Shown here: positions 44,522-53,864 of the stretch, piece after piece
Layout of the letters: each line of letters begins with the position of its first letter
How positions within the stretch are numbered: the first letter of the stretch is position 1
NCBI RefSeq assembly: GCF_008642295.1
Contig: NZ_CP029190.1
Location: forward strand, 5,191,501 to 5,255,500
Direction of reading: 5' to 3'
From: Streptomyces venezuelae
GTDB taxonomy: Bacteria; Actinomycetota; Actinomycetes; Streptomycetales; Streptomycetaceae
Length of the DNA: 64,000 bases
Translations under genes and position numbers: made by a program
Notes under the pieces: generated by a model
Told to the model about the DNA's origin: nothing
Database searches by the model: none
The model's input: the letters and a program-made list of their open reading frames with translations, nothing else

Positions 44522-45409
44522 CTAGCCGCGCTGGATGCCCGAGGTGTCGTTCAGGACGCCGCGGCGGCCGTCCTGGGTCTGGGCCACCAGGGCCTGCGGG
44601 CCGCGCTGGTCCACCGCCAGGTACCAGGTACCGGGGGCCAGTTCGGCGATCGGGTTGGGGGAGCCGTCCTCCGGGAAGAGGGGGCGGGCCACCGGGACCG
44701 CGAACCAGAACGGGGCGAAGTCCGCGGCCGGCTGGGGCTGCGGCTGGGCCTGCTGCGGCTGCTGGGCCTGGGGCTGCGGCTGGGCGTCCTGCGGGCCGGG
44801 CGCCGGCGCGGGAGCCGGGGCCGGGGTGTCCTGGCCCTGGCCGCCGTACGGCGGGACGGGCTGCGGGGTGGCGCCGTACGGCTGCTGGCCGCCGGGGTAG
44901 CCGTAGCCGGCACCGGGTTGGCCGGGCTGGCCGGGGTACTGGCCGGGCTGGCCGCCGTACGGAGGGACGGCCGCCGGGGACGCGGCGGGCAGCAGCGGTC
45001 CGGCGAGCGCCCCGACCTTCGGGCCGGCGATGGCGACGCCGGCCATCAGGAGCGCGGCGAGCAGCGAGATGATCGCGCCGGCCCCGAGGTCCACGCGGTC
45101 CGGGGAGAGGATCAGGGCCCACAGGGCGGACCACGCGGAGGCCACCGCGAGCACGGTGCCCCAGCCGGTCAGCGGGATGCCGGCCAGCTTGCGGCCCTCG
45201 GGCAGGAAGCGCCCGCCGATCAGCATGCCCGCGGCGACGAACCCGAGCAGGAAGATCGTCGGCAGCACCAGGCCGTACACGTCGGTGTCCCACGCGCTGG
45301 GCGCGTCGAAGCCGTCGGCGGAGTAGTAATCGAGGAGCGACGCGATGAACAGCAGCACCGCTGCTCCGATCACCACGCCGTCGCCTCGAGTGAGGGAGCG
45401 GATGTTCAC
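44522..45409 (-). CDS. Four-helix membrane protein with Pro/Gln-rich tail (DUF5336-like)
   Basis: 295 residues from the GTG at 45409 (NIRSLTRGDGVVIG). Four membrane helices within the first 135 residues are followed by a Pro/Gln/Gly/Tyr-rich low-complexity stretch (about 145-225, PYGGQPGQYPGQPGQ) and a small C-terminal domain (FAPFWFAVPVARPLFPEDG ... YLAVDQRGPQALVAQTQDGRRGVLNDTSG). From memory this set is annotated DUF5336 in streptomycetes. A start at 45451 is possible but has no better ribosome site. The disordered segment suggests a scaffolding role, which is unproven. Confidence 0.75.
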   Translation of the reverse strand: MNIRSLTRGDGVVIGAAVLLFIASLLDYYSADGFDAPSAWDTDVYGLVLPTIFLLGFVAAGMLIGGRFLPEGRKLAGIPLTGWGTVLAVASAWSALWALILSPDRVDLGAGAIISLLAALLMAGVAIAGPKVGALAGPLLPAASPAAVPPYGGQPGQYPGQPGQPGAGYGYPGGQQPYGATPQPVPPYGGQGQDTPAPAPAPAPGPQDAQPQPQAQQPQQAQPQPQPAADFAPFWFAVPVARPLFPEDGSPNPIAELAPGTWYLAVDQRGPQALVAQTQDGRRGVLNDTSGIQRG

Positions 45410-45505
45410 TTGTTGGGTGTCCTTCTCGTCTCGGTCGCGGGCGGGGACCATCGTACGGATGTTTCCCGGGTCCGAGCGGGTCGGGGCTCCCGGTGCCCCG
45501 ACTCC

Positions 45506-46558
45506 CTACCCGCCGAGGAAGCCGACGATGCCGTCCGCGATGCCCTGCGCCGCCCGCTGCCGCCATTCCGGATTGGTCAGCAGCGCCGCGTCTTTGGCGT
45601 CACGCATATTGCCGCATTCGACGAACACCTTGGGCCGGGTCGAGAGATTGAGACCGCCGAGATCGTTGCGCACCACCAAGCCGGTGCCGCCGCCCACATA
45701 GTTGGAGGGGGCCATGGAGGTGGTCCGGACGTAGTTCCCGACGATGCGCTCGCCGAGCTCGCGCGAGGGCCCGACGATCGGGGCGGTGTCCGCGCCGCCG
45801 CCCTTCACCGTGGCCGGCAGGATGACGTGGAAGCCGCGGTTGCCGGCGGAGGAGCCGTCCGCGTGCACCGAGACCACGGCATCGGCCTTGGCCTCGTTGC
45901 CGATCCTGGCGCGCTCGTTGATGCAGGGGCCGTACGGGCGTTCCGCCGTGTGGGTGAACACCACGCGGATGCCGCGGGCTTCCAGGGCGGCGCGCAGCCG
46001 CTTCGACACGTCGAGGGTGAACTCGGCTTCCTGGTAGCCGGAGTTGGTGGTGGTGCCGGTGGTGTCGCACTCCTTGCGGCCGGTGCCGATGTCCACCTGC
46101 TGGTTGATTTCGCGCGCATGCCGGAAGTTGCCCGGGTTGTGGCCGGGGTCGATGACCACGGTGCGGCCGGCGAGCGGGCCCTTGCCCGGGCCCTGCGGGA
46201 GGCTGCCGGACGGCGCGGGGGCGGGGATGGCCTGGCCGGTCGCCGGGGCTGCGGAGCCGCTCGGCGCGGGGGCGCCGCTGCTCGCGGCCGGACTGCCGCT
46301 GGCCTTGGAGTCCCCGGGCCCCGGGGTGCCGCTCGCATGCGAGGCGGGCAGCGGCAGCACCTGGGGCTGCGGCTGTTTCGGGTCCGGACCGGCCCCGGAG
46401 GACACCTGGACCAGCACCCATCCCGCGAGGCAGGTGGGCGCGAGCGCCGCCGCCACGATGGCGAGCGTGGAGCGGCGGGCGTACCACGGCCGGTCCGGGC
46501 TGACCGAGGAGGCGGATTCCGGCGGCGGGGGGCTGTCGTGGCTGTCGTCGTACGGCAC
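45506..46558 (-). CDS. N-acetylmuramoyl-L-alanine amidase (Amidase_3), membrane-anchored
   Basis: 350 residues. One N-terminal membrane anchor (STLAIVAAALAPTCLAGWVLV), a Pro/Ser/Gly linker (55-125), then the zinc amidase domain: VVIDPGHNPGN (zinc His), GYQEAEFTLDVSKRL (catalytic Glu), VSVHADGSSAGNRGF (zinc His) and VFVECGNMRDAKDA (second Glu). It cuts the amide bond between muramic acid and the stem peptide. Start GTG at 46558. Confidence 0.92.
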   Translation of the reverse strand: MPYDDSHDSPPPPESASSVSPDRPWYARRSTLAIVAAALAPTCLAGWVLVQVSSGAGPDPKQPQPQVLPLPASHASGTPGPGDSKASGSPAASSGAPAPSGSAAPATGQAIPAPAPSGSLPQGPGKGPLAGRTVVIDPGHNPGNFRHAREINQQVDIGTGRKECDTTGTTTNSGYQEAEFTLDVSKRLRAALEARGIRVVFTHTAERPYGPCINERARIGNEAKADAVVSVHADGSSAGNRGFHVILPATVKGGGADTAPIVGPSRELGERIVGNYVRTTSMAPSNYVGGGTGLVVRNDLGGLNLSTRPKVFVECGNMRDAKDAALLTNPEWRQRAAQGIADGIVGFLGG

Positions 46559-46647
46559 GTCGCGATGCTAGACCGCTGCGCGGCCGGCCGGGCGGATCCT
46601 CGGCCATCCGGGGGCGCGGTCGCAGGCGGGGGCCTGGCCGGCGCGGA

Positions 46648-47292
46648 CTAAAGGCCCGGGCCGATGCGGCGCAGGACGCGCAGGGAGTCCGTGACGGAGA
46701 TCTCCTCGAACGCGCCGGAGGCCAGCGCGCGGAGGTAGATCCGGTACGGGGCCTGGCCGCCGTCGGCCGGGTCCGGGAACACGTCGTGGATGACCAGCGT
46801 GCCGCCCTCGGCCAGGTGCGGGGCCCAGCCCTCGTAGTCGCCGGTGGCGTGCTCGTCCGTGTGCCCGCCGTCGATGAACACGAAGCCGAGCGGCCCGCCC
46901 CAGGCCGCCGCGACCTGCGGGGACCGCCCCACGATCGCGATCACGTGCTCCTCCAGGCCCGCCTTGTGCAGGGTGCGCCGGAAGGTCGGCAGGGTGTCCA
47001 TCAGCCCGACCTCGGGGTCGACCACCGTCGGGTCGTGGTACTCCCACCCCGGCTGCTGCTCCTCGCTGCCCCGGTGGTGGTCCACGGTGATCGCCGCGAC
47101 CCCCGCCTCGCGGGCGGCATCGGCCAGCAGGATGGTGGAGCGCCCGCAGTACGTACCGACCTCCAGCAGCGGCAGCCCCAGCCGGCCGGCCCCGACGGCC
47201 GCCTCGTACAGGGCGAGCCCCTCGCGTACGGGCATGAACCCCTTGGCGGCCTCGAAGGCGGCGAGGGATTCCGGCTTGGGGGTGGCGGCCAT
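46648..47292 (-). CDS. Class I SAM methyltransferase (Methyltransf_24 / CmcI-like)
   Basis: 214 residues. Motif I is LLEVGTYCGRSTILLADAA, then VAAITVDHHRGSEEQQ, LGFVFIDGGHTDEHATGDYEGWAPHLAEGG and LVIHDVFPDPADGG. The HDVF/DGGH histidines and aspartates could bind a metal, as in the CmcI type. ATG at 47292 with GGAGACACC upstream. Substrate unknown. Divergent from the XRE regulator by 200 bp. Confidence 0.85.
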   Translation of the reverse strand: MAATPKPESLAAFEAAKGFMPVREGLALYEAAVGAGRLGLPLLEVGTYCGRSTILLADAAREAGVAAITVDHHRGSEEQQPGWEYHDPTVVDPEVGLMDTLPTFRRTLHKAGLEEHVIAIVGRSPQVAAAWGGPLGFVFIDGGHTDEHATGDYEGWAPHLAEGGTLVIHDVFPDPADGGQAPYRIYLRALASGAFEEISVTDSLRVLRRIGPGL

Positions 47293-47493
47293 GGTGTCTC
47301 CGGCGGTGCGAGGTGGATCGGGCGGGCCCATGCTGCCCTACCGCCCGGTAGGGCACCAGGCCGGGCCCGGCCCGGACCCCGTGCGGTGGTCAGTTGCGTG
47401 ATTCGGGCCACCGGACCGCGCCGGGACGGTTACGTTCGGTCAGGTACCGGAACGAACGCCGCGTCGCGGCGTGAGCTTGGGGGTGACCGTCCC

Positions 47494-48342
47494 ATGGTCC
47501 GTGTCCGCGACCTCGATCCCAGCGCATCGCCGCTGGACTACTACGGCTCCGAGCTGCGGCAGCTGAGAGAGGCTGCGGGGCTGAACCAGGCGCAGCTCGG
47601 CGGGATCGTCTTCTGTACGGGCTCGCTGATCGGGCAGATCGAGACGGCGCGGAGGGTGCCGACGCGGGACTTCTCGGAACGGGTGGACGCGGCGCTGGGG
47701 ACCGGCGGGGTGTTCTCCCGGCTGGTGGGGCTGGTGCTGCGGAGCCAGCTGCCGAGCTGGTTCCAGGCGTACGCCGAGATGGAGGCGAAGGCGGCCTACA
47801 TCTCCACCTACCAGGCCCAGTTGGTGTACGGCCTGCTGCAGACCGAGGAGTACGCACGCGCCGTCCTGGGCGTGCGGAAGGAGGGCGACCTGGATGCGAG
47901 GGTGGCCGCGCGGATGGAGCGGCAGCGCATCCTGGACCGCGAGAACCCGCCACTGATGTGGATCGTGCTGAGCGAGGCCGTACTGCACCAGGAGATCGGC
48001 GGCCGGGAGGTCATGCGGAACCAGCTCGCCCACTTGTTGTCCCTGTGGGGGCGGGAGTGGGTGCAGGTGCAGATCCTGCCCTTCGAGGCGGGGGCCCATG
48101 CGGGGCTGCAGGGTACGTTCAACCTCCTGCGGTTCGAGGACGACCCGGACCTCGTCTATACCGAGGACTTCGTGCAGGGCCATATGACGGCCAATCCGCA
48201 GGCTCTCAAGGAAGGTTCGCTCCGTTACGATCATTTGCAGGCCGCCGCGCTCTCCGTGGAGGACTCGGCGGCATTGATCGCCCGCGTAATGGAGGAGCGT
48301 TATGGGCACCAGCCAGGACCTGACGGGCGCGACGTGGCGTAA
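47494..48342 (+). CDS. XRE-family regulator with DUF5753
   Basis: 282 residues. An HTH_3/XRE domain (about 18-65: GSELRQLREAAGLNQAQLGGIV, GSLIGQIETARRVP) is followed by DUF5753 (about 90-270: WFQAYAEMEAKAAYISTYQAQLVYGLLQTEEYARAVL, VQVQILPFEAGAHAGLQGTFNLLRF). These regulators, abundant in Streptomyces, pair with the DUF397 protein encoded next, here overlapping by 41 bp in another frame. The pairs act in development and antibiotic control (WhiJ/BldB-type), some like antitoxin-toxin. Confidence 0.92.
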   Translation: MVRVRDLDPSASPLDYYGSELRQLREAAGLNQAQLGGIVFCTGSLIGQIETARRVPTRDFSERVDAALGTGGVFSRLVGLVLRSQLPSWFQAYAEMEAKAAYISTYQAQLVYGLLQTEEYARAVLGVRKEGDLDARVAARMERQRILDRENPPLMWIVLSEAVLHQEIGGREVMRNQLAHLLSLWGREWVQVQILPFEAGAHAGLQGTFNLLRFEDDPDLVYTEDFVQGHMTANPQALKEGSLRYDHLQAAALSVEDSAALIARVMEERYGHQPGPDGRDVA

Positions 48343-48562
48343 GTCCTCGTACAGCTCCGACACCGGCGGCGATTGCGTCGAGTGCGCCCCGCTCGGCGCC
48401 GCCGCCTGGCGCACGTCCAGCTACAGCGGCACCACCGGCGGCGACTGCGTCGAAGTCGCCGCGCAGCCCTGCCTCGTCGCCGTCCGGGACTCCAAGGACC
48501 CCGACGGACCCGCCTTCACCGTGAGCTCCGCCGCCTTCGGCGCATTCGTGCGCAGCCTCTGA
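48302..48562 (+). CDS. DUF397 protein with a duplicated motif
   Basis: 86 residues. The DUF397 signature appears twice: WRKSSYSSDTGGDCVEC (about 12-28) and WRTSSYSGTTGGDCVEV (about 36-52). It ends normally with VAVRDSKDPDGPAFTVSSAAFGAFV. Start ATG at 48302 lies inside the XRE gene, so translation is coupled. DUF397 proteins are thought to bind and modulate the paired XRE-DUF5753 regulator. Confidence 0.92.
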   Translation: MGTSQDLTGATWRKSSYSSDTGGDCVECAPLGAAAWRTSSYSGTTGGDCVEVAAQPCLVAVRDSKDPDGPAFTVSSAAFGAFVRSL

Positions 48563-48583
48563 CGGCTCGCCCGCCCCCGTTCC

Positions 48584-48634
48584 GAGAACACGTTCCAATC
48601 TGACCTTCCGTCAGAATGGAACGTGTTCTACCCT
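48584..48634. promoter_or_regulatory. Composite operator/promoter of the FadE-type gene
   Basis: Three sites are nested. GAGAACACGTTCCA (48584-48597) is a KstR-like box with one mismatch. TCTGAC-CTTCC-GTCAGA (48599-48615) is a perfect palindrome. TGGAACGTGTTCTA (48617-48630) is an exact KstR box. The two boxes are themselves inverted copies. TACCCT (48629-48634) overlaps the last box and would start transcription at the ATG (48642), giving a leaderless mRNA. Confidence 0.7.
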
Positions 48635-48641
48635 GCCGCGC

Positions 48642-50792
48642 ATGGGCATCGGAATCACTGCGGAACAGCAGGAGTTGGCCGAGGCGGTGCGCGGCTGGGT
48701 GGCGCGGGCCGTGCCGCCGGAAGAGGTGCGCAAGCTGCTCGACAGCCCGCCCCGGACCGGGGTGCGGCCCGCCTGGTGGGACGCGATGGCCGCGCAGGGC
48801 CTGCTCGCCCCGCACCTGGAGGGCGGCACCCTCCTCGACCTCGCCGTGGTGGTGGAGCAGGCCGCCCGGGGCGCCCTGCCCGGGCCGTACCTCCCGAACG
48901 CGCTGGCCTCCGTACTGCTGGACCGGGGCGGTGCCGGTGAGCTCGCCGCGGCGCTGTCCGACGGGTCCCGGATCGGGGCCGTGGCCCTCGGCTCCGGCGG
49001 TATGACCGCCGTCGCCGTCGAGGGCGGCGGGCACCTGCTCGACGGGACGGCGCCGCCCGTGCTCGGCGCCGGCGAGGCCGATCTGCTGGTCCTGGCCGCC
49101 GAGGCGGCCCACGGCACGCTCTGGTTCGCGGTGGACGCCGCCGCGCTGGACGTCCGTACGCACGACAGCGCCGACCCCACCCGGCCGACCGCCGAGGTCC
49201 GGGCGCGCGGGGTGGCCGTCCCGGCCGGGCGGCTGCTGGAGCTGGACCCCGCGCTCGTACGGGACCTGGCCTGCGCCCTGTTCGCCGCCGACGCCTGCGG
49301 CACGGCCGCCTGGGCCCTGCACACCGCAGCCGAGTACGCCAAGGTGCGCGAGCAGTTCGGGCGGCCCATCGGGCAGTTCCAGGGCGTCAAGCACCTGTGC
49401 GCGGACATGCTGGTACGGGTCGAGCAGGCGCGGGCGCTCGCCTGGGACGCGGTCCGGGCCGCCGACGACACCCCCGAGGTGCGGGGCACGGTCGCGGCCC
49501 TGGCCGCCGGCACCGCGCTCGATGCCGCCTGGTCCGCCGCCAAGGACTGCGTACAGATCCTCGGCGGCATCGGCTTCACCTGGGAGCACGACGCCCACAT
49601 CTTCCTGCGCCGGGCCCTGGTGGCCCGGCAGCTGCTCGGGGCCGGTGACGGGCACCGGCTGCGGGCGGTGCGGCTCGCCGCCCAGGGCGCACGGCGGGAG
49701 CTGCGGCTGGAGCTGCCCGAGGAGGCGGAGGCCTACCGGGCCGCAGCCCGCGAGGTCATCGGGGACGCCCGCGGGCTGGACCCGGCCGCCGCGCGCCGGG
49801 TGCTGGCGCCGACCGGGTACGCGGCCCCGCACCTCCCGCCGCCGTACGGGCTCGGGGCCGGGCCCGTCCAGCAGCTCGTCGTCCAGGAGGAGCTGGCGGC
49901 GGCCGGGGTCAAGGTCGCCGAACTGGGCATCGCGACCTGGGTGGTGCCCTCGCTGCTCGCCTACGGGACCGCCGAGCAGCAGGAGAAGTACCTGATGCCG
50001 ACCCTGCGCGGCGATCTCACCTGGTGCCAGCTGTTCTCCGAGCCGGGGGCGGGCTCCGACCTGGCCGCGCTGCGGACCCGGGCCGAACGGACCGGGGACG
50101 GCGGCTGGGTGGTCAACGGGCAGAAGGTGTGGACGAGTTCGGCCCACACCGCCGACTACGGCATCCTGCTCGCCCGGACCGACCCGGCCGCCCCCAAGCA
50201 CCAGGGCCTCGGCTATTTCCTCGTCGACATGAAACGGTCCGCCGGGATCGACATCCGCCCGCTGAAGGAGATCACCGGCGAGGCCCTCTTCAACGAGGTG
50301 TACTTCGACGAGGTCCGGCTCCCGGCGGACGCGCTGGTCGGCGAGCCGGCCGGGGGCTGGAAGGTGGCGCGCAACACCCTCGGCAACGAACGGGTGCACA
50401 TGGCCGGCCAGATGACCTTCGACACCGGCCTGGAGGCGCTGATCGCCCGGTCCGCGGACCTGGACGGGGCGCAGCGGGCCCGCATCGGGGCGCTCGCGGC
50501 CGAAGCGCACGCACTGGCCTGCATCGGGCTGCGGACGACCCTGCAACAGGTGTCGGGGCTGGAGCCGGGCGCCGGGGCGTCCGTACGGAAACTGGTCCAG
50601 ACGCCGCACCAGCAGCGGACCGCCGAGCTGGCGCTGGAACTGCTGGGGCCGGCGGGCGCGGTCACCGAGGGGGCGGGGGAGCGGGCGGTGCACGGGGTGC
50701 TGATGTCGCGCTGCCTCACCATCGCCGGGGGCACCACGCAAGTCCAGCTGAACGTCGTCGCCGAGCGGATCCTCGGCCTTCCCAGGGACTAG
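48642..50792 (+). CDS. Fused double acyl-CoA dehydrogenase, FadE34-like
   Basis: 716 residues, twice the normal length: two acyl-CoA dehydrogenase domains in tandem (about 1-340 and 350-716). The first ends with [23 protein letters not shown]. The second has [17 protein letters not shown] (~464), [12 protein letters not shown] and the C-terminal [21 protein letters not shown]. Mycobacterial FadE34 (ChsE3) has this fused architecture and dehydrogenates the C5 steroid side chain. Only the second half has the full FAD/substrate motif set. The lipid-transfer thiolase gene follows after 10 bp. Confidence 0.88.
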   Translation: MGIGITAEQQELAEAVRGWVARAVPPEEVRKLLDSPPRTGVRPAWWDAMAAQGLLAPHLEGGTLLDLAVVVEQAARGALPGPYLPNALASVLLDRGGAGELAAALSDGSRIGAVALGSGGMTAVAVEGGGHLLDGTAPPVLGAGEADLLVLAAEAAHGTLWFAVDAAALDVRTHDSADPTRPTAEVRARGVAVPAGRLLELDPALVRDLACALFAADACGTAAWALHTAAEYAKVREQFGRPIGQFQGVKHLCADMLVRVEQARALAWDAVRAADDTPEVRGTVAALAAGTALDAAWSAAKDCVQILGGIGFTWEHDAHIFLRRALVARQLLGAGDGHRLRAVRLAAQGARRELRLELPEEAEAYRAAAREVIGDARGLDPAAARRVLAPTGYAAPHLPPPYGLGAGPVQQLVVQEELAAAGVKVAELGIATWVVPSLLAYGTAEQQEKYLMPTLRGDLTWCQLFSEPGAGSDLAALRTRAERTGDGGWVVNGQKVWTSSAHTADYGILLARTDPAAPKHQGLGYFLVDMKRSAGIDIRPLKEITGEALFNEVYFDEVRLPADALVGEPAGGWKVARNTLGNERVHMAGQMTFDTGLEALIARSADLDGAQRARIGALAAEAHALACIGLRTTLQQVSGLEPGAGASVRKLVQTPHQQRTAELALELLGPAGAVTEGAGERAVHGVLMSRCLTIAGGTTQVQLNVVAERILGLPRD

Positions 50793-50802
50793 GAGTCCTC
50801 GT

Positions 50803-51990
50803 ATGAAGTCGTACATCGTGGGCGTCGGCATGACGAAGTTCGAGAAGCCGGAGTCGCGGGACTGGCAGTACTGGGACATGGCGAGGGAGGCGGGGACGGC
50901 GGCGCTCGCCGACGCGGGAGTGCCGTACGACCGGGTGGAGCAGGTCCCGGTCGGCTACTGCTTCCAGGCCTCCACGGCGGGTCAGCGGGCGGCGTACGAG
51001 CTGGGGCTGACCGGTGTGCCCGTCTACAACGTCAACAACAACTGCGCGACCGGATCGACGGCGCTGATGATGGCGCGGCAGTTCGTCGAGGGCGGGATCA
51101 GCGACTGCGTACTGGCGCTCGGCTTCGAGAAGATGAAGCGCGGGGCGCTGGGCGGGGGCGCCGACGGCGGTGACTTCAAGACCTCCCCGGTGGCCCGGCA
51201 CTACGGGATCATGGCCGCCGGGCACGGCTTCGAGATGTCCCCGCCGACCGCGCAGATCTTCGGCAACGCGGCGCGCGAGCACATGGACCGGTACGGGACG
51301 ACGGCGGCGCAGCTGGCGGCAGTGGGGGAGAAGAATCACCGCCACTCGGCAAACAACCCGAACGCGCAGTTCCAGGACGTGTACTCGGTGGCGGAGATCC
51401 TGGCGGCGAAGGAGATCCACCGGCCGCTGACCAAGCTCCAGTGCTCGCCGACCTCGGACGGGGCGGCGGCGGCCCTGGTGGTGTCGGAGCGGTTCCTCGT
51501 CGAGCACGGGCTGCACGACAAGGCCGTGGAGATCGTCGCCCAGGCGATGACCACGGACACGCCCGAGTCCTTCGCCTCCGGCTCCTGTATCGACGTGGTC
51601 GGCAAACCGATGACGGCCGCGGCGGCGCGGGCCGTGTACGAGCGGTCGGGGCTCGGCATCGAGGACGTGGACGTCATCGAGCTGCACGACTGCTTCTCGG
51701 TCAACGAACTGCTGACGTACGAGGCGCTGGGGATGTGCGAGGACGGCGCGTCGGGGAAGCTGGTCGAGTCGGGGGCCACGACGTACGGCGGGCAGTGGGT
51801 GGTCAACCCGTCCGGCGGGCTGATCTCGAAGGGCCACCCGCTGGGCGCGACCGGGCTGGCGCAGGCGGCGGAACTGGTCTGGCAACTGCGCGGGACGGCC
51901 GGCCCGCGCCAGGTGGACGGCGCCCGGGTGGGCCTGGCCCACAACATCGGCCTGGGCGGCGCGGCGGTGGTGACGATGCTGCGGCGGTGA
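50803..51990 (+). CDS. Lipid-transfer protein / thiolase-like (Ltp, SCP-x type)
   Basis: 395 residues, thiolase fold: [17 protein letters not shown] (Cys about 80), [18 protein letters not shown], and [17 protein letters not shown] near the C-terminus. This arrangement is that of SCP-x/Ltp thiolases, some of which (Ltp2 with a DUF35 partner) act as retro-aldolases in side-chain removal. No DUF35 or SCP-2 partner gene is adjacent. It starts 10 bp after the FadE-like gene, under the same KstR/TCTGAC promoter. Confidence 0.88.
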   Translation: MKSYIVGVGMTKFEKPESRDWQYWDMAREAGTAALADAGVPYDRVEQVPVGYCFQASTAGQRAAYELGLTGVPVYNVNNNCATGSTALMMARQFVEGGISDCVLALGFEKMKRGALGGGADGGDFKTSPVARHYGIMAAGHGFEMSPPTAQIFGNAAREHMDRYGTTAAQLAAVGEKNHRHSANNPNAQFQDVYSVAEILAAKEIHRPLTKLQCSPTSDGAAAALVVSERFLVEHGLHDKAVEIVAQAMTTDTPESFASGSCIDVVGKPMTAAAARAVYERSGLGIEDVDVIELHDCFSVNELLTYEALGMCEDGASGKLVESGATTYGGQWVVNPSGGLISKGHPLGATGLAQAAELVWQLRGTAGPRQVDGARVGLAHNIGLGGAAVVTMLRR

Positions 51991-52024
51991 CGGGGCGGGG
52001 CGGGCGCGGAGCGGTGGGGGAGGA

Positions 52025-52053
52025 GGCAACGGTCCGGGAGGCTCATGGACTCT
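52025..52053 (+). promoter_or_regulatory. Candidate ECF-type autoregulated promoter of the SigE-family gene
   Basis: GGCAAC (52025-52030) and GACTCT (52048-52053) are spaced 17 bp apart, resembling ECF -35/-10 elements, 22 bp before the ATG. Confidence 0.4.
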
Positions 52054-52074
52054 GAAAGGTAGGAGGTGGAGTCC

Positions 52075-52611
52075 ATGGGGGGACGGAAGCAAGCGCTGGA
52101 CGAGGAATTCCAGGGCTTTGTGACGAGCAGGTGGCCGAGGCTGATGCGGACGGCGTACCTGCTGACGGGCGAGCAGCACGCAGCTGAGGACCTGCTGCAA
52201 TCGTCGATGGAGAAGGTGTACGCGTCCTGGCGGAAGGTCAGCCAGGCGGACGACGCCGATGCGTACGTGCGGCGGGTGCTGGCCAATACGCATGCCAGGA
52301 AATTCCGCCGACGGCTCAGAGAGGACCTGGCGCCACCAGGTGTGGACGAACCGTCGGTCACCCTTGCCGACCGGCCGGAGAGCGGCGACCGGATCGCCCA
52401 GGCGGATGACCGTGCGGCACTGATGCGCGGCTTGGCGGCATTGCCGCTCAGGCAGCGGCAGGCGGTGGTGCTGCGGTACTGGGAGGACCTGAGCGAGACC
52501 CAGGCCGCCGCGGCGATGGGGTGTTCCGTGGGCGCGGTGAAGAGCAACGCGGCCAAAGGGATCGCCAAACTGCGGGCCATACCCGCGTTGGTGGCGGTGG
52601 TCGGCCGATGA
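52075..52611 (+). CDS. SigE-family ECF RNA polymerase sigma factor
   Basis: 178 residues. Region 2 is FQGFVTSRWPRLMRTAYLLTGEQHAAEDLLQSSMEKVYASW; region 4 is LPLRQRQAVVLRYWEDLSETQAAAAMGCSVGAVKSNAAKGIAKLR. This is the Streptomyces SigE-family (SigE/M-like) group, not the sigma-E of cell-envelope stress. A GTG at 52066 is possible, but ATG at 52075 has GGAG in range. The stop overlaps the next gene (ATGA). Confidence 0.92.
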   Translation: MGGRKQALDEEFQGFVTSRWPRLMRTAYLLTGEQHAAEDLLQSSMEKVYASWRKVSQADDADAYVRRVLANTHARKFRRRLREDLAPPGVDEPSVTLADRPESGDRIAQADDRAALMRGLAALPLRQRQAVVLRYWEDLSETQAAAAMGCSVGAVKSNAAKGIAKLRAIPALVAVVGR

Positions 52612-53387
52612 GCGGGGGAGACGAGCACGGGATGACGGCGATGGACACGCAGGAGCAGGACCGGATGACGGAGCGCCTGGCACGCGCCGCCGACGAAGTC
52701 GTCGTGGGAGCCGTCCCGCTGGACGCCCTGATGCGGGGCGGCCGTCGCCGGCGGGTCCGGCGGGCCCTGCTGTCGGGTGCCTTGGCGCTGGCGGTTCTCG
52801 TTCCGCTGGGCGGGGTGGCGGTGTCGCTGGCCCGGGAGGACCGGCCCGCCGAGGTGGCGGTGCCCCAGCCGCCGGAAGACGACTCCGTTACCGCGGACCT
52901 GGGCAGTGTCGAGGCCGACGGCGTGCTCTTCCACGCCAAGATCACTGTGCAGCGCTTCCCGACGAGGATCATGCCGCGTCCAGCCAGCCTGCCACCCGAT
53001 TGGGAGGTGCCGAAGGAGGGACCGTGGCCATGGTCCTTCATCGACTTCGACGGGCCGCCGCTCCGGGAGCCGGCAATGTTTCATTTCAGACCATCGGGGT
53101 TGGAAGCCGATCAGACGGGGGTGCTGTTCAGTTCTCACAGGGTGGACCTGGATCGCCCCGGCGATGCGATGGAGCGCTTCCGCACCCTGGCCGTAGGCCA
53201 GGTCAGGCCGGAGTTCCGGCGCGTGGTGATCACGTGGGAGGACGGCTCCACGAGCGAGCCGAGGCTGCAGAGCGTTCCCAAGAGCGATCGCCTCTGGTTC
53301 ATAGCGGGAGCGAAGGCATGGGTAAAGCCCGACTTCGTGGACGTGTATGACGCAAGCGGAAAGCGCACCCGGATGGACGTGACCTGA
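52608..53387 (+). CDS. Single-pass membrane protein, probable regulator of the sigma factor
   Basis: 259 residues. A cytosolic N-terminus of about 55 residues (RMTERLARAADEVVVGAVPLDALMRGGRRRRVRR), one membrane helix (ALLSGALALAVLVPLGGVAVSLA) and an extracellular domain with several Trp and Pro (PPDWEVPKEGPWPWSFIDF, LWFIAGAKAWVKPDFVDVYD). It has no ZAS zinc motif. Translational coupling to the sigma gene (ATGA) and the topology suggest an anti-sigma or sensor role, which is inferred. Confidence 0.8.
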   Translation: MSGGDEHGMTAMDTQEQDRMTERLARAADEVVVGAVPLDALMRGGRRRRVRRALLSGALALAVLVPLGGVAVSLAREDRPAEVAVPQPPEDDSVTADLGSVEADGVLFHAKITVQRFPTRIMPRPASLPPDWEVPKEGPWPWSFIDFDGPPLREPAMFHFRPSGLEADQTGVLFSSHRVDLDRPGDAMERFRTLAVGQVRPEFRRVVITWEDGSTSEPRLQSVPKSDRLWFIAGAKAWVKPDFVDVYDASGKRTRMDVT

Positions 53388-53393
53388 TAAGGC

Positions 53394-53750
53394 TCAGAGC
53401 TCCAGCGCGGGGTCGATGACGGTTTCACCCGTCGCGGCGGCGCGGAGGGCTTGGGCCAGGTCCTCCACGGGGCCGTCCCGGAGGACCAGGCCCGCCGCGC
53501 CGGCGGCCAGGGCCGCCTCCGCCAGGCCCGGGTGGGCCGAGCCCGTCACCACCAGGGGCCGGCACTCCGGGTCCTCCGCGGCCAGGGCCCCGACCGCGGC
53601 GACCGAATCGACCAGCGCGACCTGCGGGCGCTGGAGCAGCGAGGGGACCACCTCGATGTCCGGCTGGAGGCCGAGCAGTACGGCGAGGGCCGGGTCGGGC
53701 GGGATCAGCAGGACCCGCAGGGACTTGGCGGGGCGGGGGTCCCGGGGCAT
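53394..53750 (-). CDS. Receiver-like domain protein lacking an output domain
   Basis: 118 residues with the alpha/beta pattern of a NarL-type receiver (SLRVLLIPPDPALAVLLGLQPDIEVV, PQVALVDSVAAVGAL, RPLVVTGSAHPGLAEAALAAGAAGLVLRDG, LAQALRAAATGETVIDPALEL). The sequence stops just where the LuxR helix-turn-helix would begin. The possible phospho-acceptor is the Asp in ALVDS; the usual acidic pair near the start is replaced by PPDP. It may be a truncated response regulator or a true stand-alone receiver. A GTG three codons upstream is an alternative start. Confidence 0.65.
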   Translation of the reverse strand: MPRDPRPAKSLRVLLIPPDPALAVLLGLQPDIEVVPSLLQRPQVALVDSVAAVGALAAEDPECRPLVVTGSAHPGLAEAALAAGAAGLVLRDGPVEDLAQALRAAATGETVIDPALEL

Positions 53751-53796
53751 TTCGTCCACCCGCTCAGGGTAGGTCAGGAGGGTTCCCGACGCTTGA

Positions 53797-53813
53797 TCTG
53801 ACGTAACGTCAGG
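53797..53813. promoter_or_regulatory. TCTGAC-N5-GTCAGG palindrome near the MaoC operon
   Basis: TCTGAC-GTAAC-GTCAGG, part of a longer CTGACGTAACGTCAG palindrome. It lies 47 bp from the receiver-like gene and 160 bp from the MaoC gene. Confidence 0.55.
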
Positions 53814-53864
53814 AGTCTTCACAAGTTCCGGGGCGTGCGTTATACATTCCCTCACCGGAACAGA

